Positions 59,026-64,000 of a stretch of DNA of 64,000 nucleotides are shown here, piece after piece. Made by a program: the position numbers and the translations under genes. Source of the stretch: Micromonospora sp. U21 (lineage in GTDB: Bacteria; Actinomycetota; Actinomycetes; Mycobacteriales; Micromonosporaceae); the NCBI RefSeq assembly GCF_018070045.1, contig NZ_JAGPYK010000002.1, positions 124,001 to 188,000 of the forward strand, given 5' to 3'. The notes under the pieces were generated by a model. That model made no database searches. It had not been told where the DNA came from and saw nothing but the letters and a program-made list of their open reading frames with translations. The stretch's first letter is position 1. Every line of letters starts with the position of its first letter.

Positions 59026-59482
59026 CGCCGGTCTCCAGCTCCAGACCCTCGTAGCGCAGGGTCAGCGATGCGATGGCGATCTCGTGGCTGAGTGTGTTGA
59101 GGTGCGCCCCGCGCCACCGGGTGGGCCAGGCGTCGATCAGGTTCCAGCGCAGCACCTCGGCGGTCCCGACGGAGTCCAGCAGCACCACCGAGACGTTGCG
59201 GCGGTTGAGTGTGCCCTGGGCCGTGGCGTGCACCCAGTCCCACAGCTCCCGGGATGCGGTGAGCCCGAAGTGCAGCGTCACCGGCTCGTACTCCGCCTGA
59301 CCCGGCACCATCCGCATCCGGCCCAGGCCGTGCTCCCGGTACGGCTGGCCCGGGATGTTCACCTCCAGGCCGCTCATCTCGGTGAAGTGGCCGTTGGTGA
59401 CGCCGTTGATGAGCAGCCGGAAGTTGTACGCCCGGTACGGGTCGACCGGGGCACCCGGCTGCGGGGTGGCTGTGGTGGGCAT
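59000..59482 (-). CDS. gp19-like tail tube protein (cluster B)
   Basis: A 160-residue protein of the T4 gp19/Hcp-like tube family (PF06841): AYNFRLLINGVTNGHFTEMS, GLEVNIPGQPYREHGLGRMR, VTLHFGLTASRELWDWVHA and RRNVSVVLLDSVGTAEVLRW. It builds the inner tube. It starts one base after the sheath stop. Only one tube gene is present, in contrast to Afp/PVC-type loci with several. Confidence 0.9.
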   Translation of the reverse strand: MPTTATPQPGAPVDPYRAYNFRLLINGVTNGHFTEMSGLEVNIPGQPYREHGLGRMRMVPGQAEYEPVTLHFGLTASRELWDWVHATAQGTLNRRNVSVVLLDSVGTAEVLRWNLIDAWPTRWRGAHLNTLSHEIAIASLTLRYEGLELETGGATAPAPA

Positions 59483-59483
59483 G

Positions 59484-60755
59484 TCAGCCTCCGATCGTCT
59501 CGGTCTCGGTGCCGCCGGCCCACTGGCTCAGCTTGAACACCACGAATTCGGCGGGCTTGACGACGGCGATGCCGATGTGGGCGATCACCATGCCCGCGTC
59601 GCGGACCTCCGGCGGGTTGGTCTCCTCGTCGCACTTGACGAAGAACGCCTCCTCGGGGCTGCGCCCGAGCAGCGCGCCGTCGCGCCACACCCGGGTCAGG
59701 AACGCCCCGATGTCGCGTCGGATCGACCGCCAGAGGGTGAAGTCGTTGGGCTCGAAGACCATCCACCGGGTGCCGTTGGCGATGGCCTGCTCGATGGCGA
59801 TGCTGAGTCGGCGCACGTTGAGGTAGCGCCATTCACTGGCCTCGGCGGCGAGCGTACGGGCGCCCCAGACCCGGATGCCCTCACCGGCGAAGTAGCGGAT
59901 CACGTTGACGCCCTTGGGGTTGAGCACGTCGTGCTCCGGCCGGGTGACCAGGTAACCCAGGTCGACGGCGCCGCGGACCGGCTCGTTGGCCGGTGCCTTG
60001 TGCACACCGCGCAGCGCGTCGGTGCGGGCCCAGATGCCGGCCAGGTGACCGCTCGGTGGGGTCAGTTCCAGCTCCCCGCTGATCGGGTCGCGCACACGCA
60101 GCCACGGGTAATAGAAGGCGCCGAACTCCGACTGCCGGGGCCGGTACGCCGCCCCCTCGTGGCCGCCCGAGCCGCCAGGGCCGCCGGAACCGCCTCCCGC
60201 GCCGCCGGATCCGCCGGCCGGGCCGCTGCCCCCGCCCTCGGCAGGCTTGGGGGGCTTGCCGGAGGACGGGGTGGCGACCCGGGTCAGCGCGGAGATGTCG
60301 TCGATGTCGGGCGCCGGGTCGCAGATCGCCACCATGGTGCGGGTCCGCTCGGCCATGCTCAGCAGCGCCTCGTGGGCGACGACGTCGTGGAAACCGGGCG
60401 CGGCGATGATGGAGATCTCGTCGATCGCCTCCAGCAGTTGCAGCCCGCCCCGCCGCTGCCCGGTGCCGCTGATCGCGCCGCCCTCACCGACGTTGACCAC
60501 CCAGCAGCGGGCGCCGCCGTTGTCCAGGAAGCCGAAGACCGCCCGGGCCAGCGCGGTGCTCTCCGCCTGCTCACCGCCGGCGTAGAGCCGCAGGAACTCG
60601 GTCCAGTTGTTGACCGGCACCGCCCTACCCAGTTGGGCGGAGCGGTCCGGGGCGACGCCGACGAAGGCGGCGATGCTGGTGCTCGCCGGTCCGATCGGTC
60701 GGGCGCCGCTGGGGACCTCCTCGACGTAGATGCCGGGGGAGAAGTAGCTGGGCAT
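59484..60755 (-). CDS. eCIS-type tail sheath protein (cluster B)
   Basis: A 423-residue phage tail sheath protein. The start SYFSPGIYVEEVPSGARPIG is the classical sheath signature. The middle has ARCWVVNVGEG and ISIIAAPGFHDVV, and the C-terminus ASEWRYLNVRRLSIAIEQAI, NDFTLWRSIRRDIGAFLTRV and DAGMVIAHIGIAVVKPAEFV. A Gly/Ser-rich insertion of about 28 residues lies near residue 172-200, likely an exposed loop. Only one sheath gene is present. GGAGGA precedes the ATG. Confidence 0.95.
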   Translation of the reverse strand: MPSYFSPGIYVEEVPSGARPIGPASTSIAAFVGVAPDRSAQLGRAVPVNNWTEFLRLYAGGEQAESTALARAVFGFLDNGGARCWVVNVGEGGAISGTGQRRGGLQLLEAIDEISIIAAPGFHDVVAHEALLSMAERTRTMVAICDPAPDIDDISALTRVATPSSGKPPKPAEGGGSGPAGGSGGAGGGSGGPGGSGGHEGAAYRPRQSEFGAFYYPWLRVRDPISGELELTPPSGHLAGIWARTDALRGVHKAPANEPVRGAVDLGYLVTRPEHDVLNPKGVNVIRYFAGEGIRVWGARTLAAEASEWRYLNVRRLSIAIEQAIANGTRWMVFEPNDFTLWRSIRRDIGAFLTRVWRDGALLGRSPEEAFFVKCDEETNPPEVRDAGMVIAHIGIAVVKPAEFVVFKLSQWAGGTETETIGG

Positions 60756-60778
60756 CGGTCCTCCTGTGCGGGTGGGCG

Positions 60779-61477
60779 TCAGCGGGTCGGTGGCGCGCAG
60801 ACGATGACGATGTCGGGTTCGGCCGGGTCGACCTCGGCGGTGAGCACGAGCCCGCGCCCGGTCAGCCGGAGCCGGACCGGGCCCGGGTGGTCGGGGTCGT
60901 GCGGTACGCCGACGATCAGGAACCGGCCGTCGGGGTCGGTGCGGGTGACGGACGACGTGCCGGGCAGCTCGACCCGCATCGCGGCGAGGGGTTGCTCCTC
61001 GGGGCCGACCACCCGGCCGGTGAGGGTGCGCAGTTCCAGTTGCCGCAGCCGCAGCGGTTGCAGCACCGGCGGCGCGGCCGGGGTCGGGTGGTCCACCTGC
61101 GCCGGCACGTCGATCAGCAGCGCGGGGCGTGGCGCGGTGCCGAACGCGGTCCACAGCGGCGCCTCGCCGGCCTCCAGCACCACCGGGTAGCGACCGTCGC
61201 GGGTCGCGGCGGTGAGCACCCGGTCCAGCCGGTCCAGCCCGGCCGGACCGGTCACGCAGAGCAGGTAGCGGACCGTGAACCGGTACGGCTCGCGGACCGC
61301 GCCGCTGGAGCGGGTCTGCCGCGCCGGGCGCAGCTCCATCGGCCAGAGGGTGAGGCCGGCGGCGTCACCGTCGGTACGGGGCGGGCCGACCGGGACGGTT
61401 TCCCCCGCCGCGCTGGTCAGCCAGGCGGCCAACTCGGCGGTCGCCGTCTCGATCGGTCCGCGCCCGTCGGTGCTCAT
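60779..61477 (-). CDS. DUF4255-like (Afp16/Pvc16) cap protein
   Basis: A 232-residue protein. The N-terminal part (about 1-150), with RQTRSSGAVREPYRFTVRYL and LLCVTGPAGLDRLDRVLTAA, fits the DUF4255 family, which in eCIS terminates the tube and sheath at the distal end. The C-terminus (about 155-232) resembles a carboxypeptidase-regulatory-like beta domain (LTGRVVGPEEQPLAAMRVEL, then TRTDPDGRFLIVGVP), a frequent extension. It lies 24 bp upstream of the sheath gene and overlaps the HExxH gene by 4 nt. Confidence 0.75.
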   Translation of the reverse strand: MSTDGRGPIETATAELAAWLTSAAGETVPVGPPRTDGDAAGLTLWPMELRPARQTRSSGAVREPYRFTVRYLLCVTGPAGLDRLDRVLTAATRDGRYPVVLEAGEAPLWTAFGTAPRPALLIDVPAQVDHPTPAAPPVLQPLRLRQLELRTLTGRVVGPEEQPLAAMRVELPGTSSVTRTDPDGRFLIVGVPHDPDHPGPVRLRLTGRGLVLTAEVDPAEPDIVIVCAPPTR

Positions 61478-62082
61478 CGCGGCGGCGTGCCCTGGATCCG
61501 GTACGCGATTGCCTCGTTCCACACGTGCGGGTAGACGCCGATCTCGAAGTAGCGGGTGAACCGGTTGATCGGCGCGTTGGTGTGGTCGTGGTAGAGCAGC
61601 CACACCGGTGCGATGGTGAACAGCACGTAGTTCGCCAGCACCAGCGGGATGTAGAGCGGGCCGAGCAGGCGGCCCTGGAAGATGTGCACGTCCTCGTGCC
61701 GCTGGATGCCGGGGCTGGAGCCGGCGCAGACGGTGCCGATGGTGGTGGCGTACCGGGGCGACACCCCCTCCACCAGGCTGACCCGGCCGCTGCCCAGCGA
61801 GGTTGGCCGGTCCAGCGAGTGCCCGAAGAGCAGGTGCACGGCCAGGTAGATGGCCCCGACGACCGTGTTCAGCAGGCTCCAGGTGTGGTCGACGACGAAG
61901 AGGAAGATGCCGCGGGCGTCCGACGCGTACACCCCGGCGGAGGCCACCGCCCAGCCGAAGACCGCGCCGACCAGCAGGCCCACGACGGCGCCGATCAGCA
62001 GCCCGATCGGGCCGCCGGCCAGGAGGCCGAGCAGGGCACCGAAGCCGACCTGGACCGCCGCGCTGATGATTCCGAAGACCAT
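61474..62082 (-). CDS. Membrane protein with HExxH metallopeptidase motif
   Basis: A 202-residue protein. The N-terminus carries two or three close hydrophobic helices (AVQVGFGALLGLLAGGPIGL, LLIGAVVGLLVGAVFGWAVA). The segment GIQRHEDVHIFQGRLLGPLY contains HEDVH (His129, Glu130, His133), a zinc-binding HExxH. A further hydrophobic helix follows, and FEIGVYPHVWNEAIAYRI offers an Asn-Glu-Ala for the third ligand. It is a candidate membrane zinc protease. It is a different family from the DUF4157 metallopeptidases found in many eCIS loci. It overlaps the DUF4255-like gene. Confidence 0.7.
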   Translation of the reverse strand: MVFGIISAAVQVGFGALLGLLAGGPIGLLIGAVVGLLVGAVFGWAVASAGVYASDARGIFLFVVDHTWSLLNTVVGAIYLAVHLLFGHSLDRPTSLGSGRVSLVEGVSPRYATTIGTVCAGSSPGIQRHEDVHIFQGRLLGPLYIPLVLANYVLFTIAPVWLLYHDHTNAPINRFTRYFEIGVYPHVWNEAIAYRIQGTPPR

Positions 62083-62093
62083 GACGTCACCCC

Positions 62094-62438
62094 TCAGACC
62101 CAGGAGCGGAAGACACGGGGCTCGCGACCCTGCGCGACCTGGGTCGGCGACGCCTGGGTCGCCTGCCGGTTGCCGGGCGGGATCTGGTTGACGCCGAGCG
62201 CGGCGGAGAAGATCACCAGTGCGTTGAAGAACGCGATGATCCACTTTTCGCCGCCGGCGTCGTCGGCGAACGCCGCGGTCACGTAGGACAGCAGGAGCGC
62301 GATGGCGATGGCGATCCACTTGCGGATCTTGTCGCCGCTGGGGCCGATCAGCCCGCCGATGACGTTGGTGGCCAGCAGGGTGGCGGCGCTCGCGCCGGCG
62401 AGGCTGCCCAGGGCGGCCCAGGTGAAGAGATCGTTCAT
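62094..62438 (-). CDS. Small holin-like membrane protein
   Basis: A 114-residue protein with three hydrophobic segments (FTWAALGSLAGASAATLLAT, IAIAIALLLSYVTAAFADDA, WIIAFFNALVIFSAALGV) and a hydrophilic, Gln-rich tail. Size and layout suit a holin-like protein. GGGGGAT-like ribosome site precedes ATG 62438. It is 11 bp upstream of the HExxH gene. In phages a holin would accompany release; here it may form part of the membrane group. Confidence 0.6.
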   Translation of the reverse strand: MNDLFTWAALGSLAGASAATLLATNVIGGLIGPSGDKIRKWIAIAIALLLSYVTAAFADDAGGEKWIIAFFNALVIFSAALGVNQIPPGNRQATQASPTQVAQGREPRVFRSWV

Positions 62439-62583
62439 GGCGATCCCCCTTTTCTGCGATGGTGCGACCGGGATGTGGTGGTGGTGAGGTCCGGTGCTCC
62501 CGGGTGGGAGCACCGGGGCCGGTCGCCGTCGTGGCGGGGCGGCCGGGGCCGGGCGTGGCCGGCAGGGCCGGCCACCGGATGGA

Positions 62584-63357
62584 TCAGCCGGGCCCGGGCG
62601 CGCCGGCGGGCGGGCCCGGCGAGGTCGGGCCCGGTGCGGCCGGCGCCGTCGGGCGGCGGCGACGCAGCAGGAGTACGCCCACCGCGGCGAGCAGCAGCAG
62701 GAGGAGCAGCCCGCCGACGATCAGCAGCCAGGGGAACCCGCCTTCGCCGGCGGCGGCGACCGGCGAGGCCGACGGCCGGGGCGGCGCCTCGGCGACGGCC
62801 CGTAGCTCGGTCGGCTTGTCCTGGTTGGAGTCCACCTTCCAGCTGACCGAACGGCCGTTGACGGTGCCATTGGAGTCGATCACCCGGCCGGGAAATGTCA
62901 CCGAGATCTCGAACGACATCAGCTTGAGGAATGCCTGTTGCTGCTGCGGATTCTGCTGGGCCATTTTTCCGCCGTATTTCGCGGGGTCGAGCGGCAACGT
63001 GAAGCGGTAGAAATCACCGTCCCGGACCAGTTTGACGCTCTCGCTGTCGAAGCTCGCCAGCGGTGCCTTGCGGTAACTGATCTGGGTGCCGAAGAGTTGG
63101 TTGTCCTCGTAGCCGGTCTCTTCGCCGGGCGGCAACGCGGGAATGTTCTGCCGCAGCTCCGCGAACGCCGCCGGGACGTTCTTGTTCCGCGAGGTCAGCA
63201 GGGACTTCTGGGCGGTCAGCAGCAGCTGCCCGTCGACCGTGTCGTCGGCGTTGACGGTGAGCCCCATGTTGAGCTGCATGCAGCCGCTCAGAACGGCGAG
63301 GAGGAGGAGACACACCGCGACGCGGAGTGCCTTACCGCGGTTGAATCTCCTGTTCAT
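62584..63357 (-). CDS. LppM-like lipoprotein
   Basis: A 257-residue protein. The signal ends in a lipobox (LAVLSGC, Cys26) and is followed by QLNMGLTVNADDTVDGQLLL and a beta-rich domain with ISVTFPGRVIDSNGTVNGRS, as in the mycobacterial LppM family. A second transmembrane helix lies near the C-terminus (FPWLLIVGGLLLLLLLAAVG), followed by RRRR and a Pro-rich cytoplasmic tail. It starts the cluster B strand but lies 145 bp upstream of the holin-like gene, so it may or may not be in the operon. A weak -10 (TAAGAT) is seen about 60 nt upstream. Confidence 0.75.
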   Translation of the reverse strand: MNRRFNRGKALRVAVCLLLLAVLSGCMQLNMGLTVNADDTVDGQLLLTAQKSLLTSRNKNVPAAFAELRQNIPALPPGEETGYEDNQLFGTQISYRKAPLASFDSESVKLVRDGDFYRFTLPLDPAKYGGKMAQQNPQQQQAFLKLMSFEISVTFPGRVIDSNGTVNGRSVSWKVDSNQDKPTELRAVAEAPPRPSASPVAAAGEGGFPWLLIVGGLLLLLLLAAVGVLLLRRRRPTAPAAPGPTSPGPPAGAPGPG

Positions 63358-63583
63358 GGAATCAGTGTGTGTGATCCCATTCACACGAGCAGTCGGCGAT
63401 CAGTCACAACGCAGTCGCCGATCTTACCGGTGTGCTGTCACGTTCGGCTGAGGCCGACGCCGGTACACATGACTACTCTGGAGTCTTGGGCCCAGCGCAG
63501 TTTTCACGCGCCTCGGTTCGTCACGCGGGCCGACGCGCCAGCGCCTACCCGGCAGAGTCACCCGCCCGGCCTAGGCTCAGGGA

Positions 63584-64000
63584 ATGATTGTGATCGCGGC
63601 CGTGCTGCTGGTGGATTCCGATGGACGACTGCTGCTGCAACTGCGCGACGGCAACGCCCGCTACCATCCCGACGTGTGGGGGCTGCCCGGCGGGCACGCC
63701 GAGGCGGGGGAGACGCCGGAACAGACCGCCGAGCGGGAGCTGTGGGAGGAGACCGGCCTGCGCGCCGACGGCCCGCTGCGCCCGTTCGCGGTGCAGCCGC
63801 TGCCGCAGCTCCGGCGGGTCAAGCACTACTTCATCGGCGGCACCCGGGCCCGGCAGGAGGACGTCGTGCTCGGCGAGGGGGCGGCGATGGTCTTCGTGCC
63901 CCGCGACGAGGTGCTCGACGGCCGCCCCTACACGCCGGGCACCGTCGAGGTGCTGACCAGGTTCCTCGCCGCACCCGAGTACGCCGGCACGGCCACCGCC
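63584..64000 (+). CDS. Nudix hydrolase, 3' end beyond the window
   Basis: The first 139 residues are visible with no stop before the edge. The Nudix box is complete: GHAEAGETPEQTAERELWEE then TGL (Gly37 to Leu59), with REL-EE for metal binding, after WGLPGG. It hydrolyses nucleoside-diphosphate-type substrates, substrate unknown. It is divergent from the LppM-like gene; TAGGCT lies 7 bp ahead of the ATG, suggesting a nearly leaderless mRNA. Confidence 0.9.
   Translation, partial: MIVIAAVLLVDSDGRLLLQLRDGNARYHPDVWGLPGGHAEAGETPEQTAERELWEETGLRADGPLRPFAVQPLPQLRRVKHYFIGGTRARQEDVVLGEGAAMVFVPRDEVLDGRPYTPGTVEVLTRFLAAPEYAGTATA

Noticed and set aside
59355..61190. Open frame of 611 codons on the plus strand
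   Set aside because: Antisense to sheath and DUF4255-like genes, whose families are clear.
63358..63583. Short repeats of GATCGGCGACTG type between the LppM-like and Nudix genes as an operator
   Set aside because: The two copies are short and imperfect and are not clearly placed relative to a promoter.
1..64000. tRNA, rRNA or CRISPR arrays
   Set aside because: No cloverleaf-type segments, rRNA-like sequences or regularly spaced repeats were noticed; a covariance-model scan was not possible here.

Overview
The window looks like part of an actinomycete chromosome, probably family Micromonosporaceae (Micromonospora-like). The basis is very high G+C, frequent GTG starts, 4-nt gene overlaps, a SARP-type regulator and Tat/lipoprotein leaders; this is inference, as no rRNA or housekeeping marker is present.

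Layout. (1) 0-8.4 kb is a patchy accessory/defence region: an IS982-type element inserted in an AbiEi/DUF559-like gene, a small regulator-membrane protein pair, a pRiA4b ORF-3-like protein, a decayed ImmA/IrrE-PIN module carrying a hexanucleotide repeat, an EVE-like/HNH endonuclease and a lower-G+C membrane/coiled-coil protein. (2) 8.9-11.2 kb encodes a large multi-pass membrane protein with a split serine-hydrolase signature. (3) 12.4-29.0 kb (+) is contractile cluster A, in phage-tail order: sheath, tube, a short tape-measure-like tail, a 1069-residue protein, a candidate PD-(D/E)xK nuclease, a gpU-like protein, a hub/spike fusion, PAAR, gp25, gpJ and further baseplate proteins. A SARP-like regulator follows. 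(4) 30.1-32.5 kb holds an exported FAD oxidoreductase and an HD-domain protein. (5) 32.7-45.6 kb is a divergent sugar-acid locus: five catabolic genes on the minus strand, and LacI, an ABC uptake system, a DUF624-like and a DUF6807-like protein on the plus strand, with a LacI-type palindrome on each divergent promoter. (6) 45.6-47.8 kb is a paralogue of the 8.9-kb membrane hydrolase. (7) 48.6-63.4 kb (-) is contractile cluster B, of eCIS type: LppM-like lipoprotein, holin-like protein, HExxH membrane protein, DUF4255-like cap protein, sheath, gp19 tube, a Pro/Gly-rich protein, LysM protein, VgrG, PAAR, gp25, a baseplate-J/beta-propeller fusion, tail protein I, and three membrane proteins. A Nudix gene is cut by the right edge.

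How it works together. Clusters A and B are two different, nearly complete contractile injection machines. Neither has capsid, terminase, portal or integrase genes, so neither is an ordinary prophage. No AAA+ ATPase is seen in the window. Cluster A carries a nuclease-like candidate effector where a tape-measure region would be; cluster B carries several membrane proteins that could tie the particle to the cell envelope. The paralogous membrane hydrolases lie at the outer side of A and just beyond the end of B, which suggests but does not prove a link to the machines.
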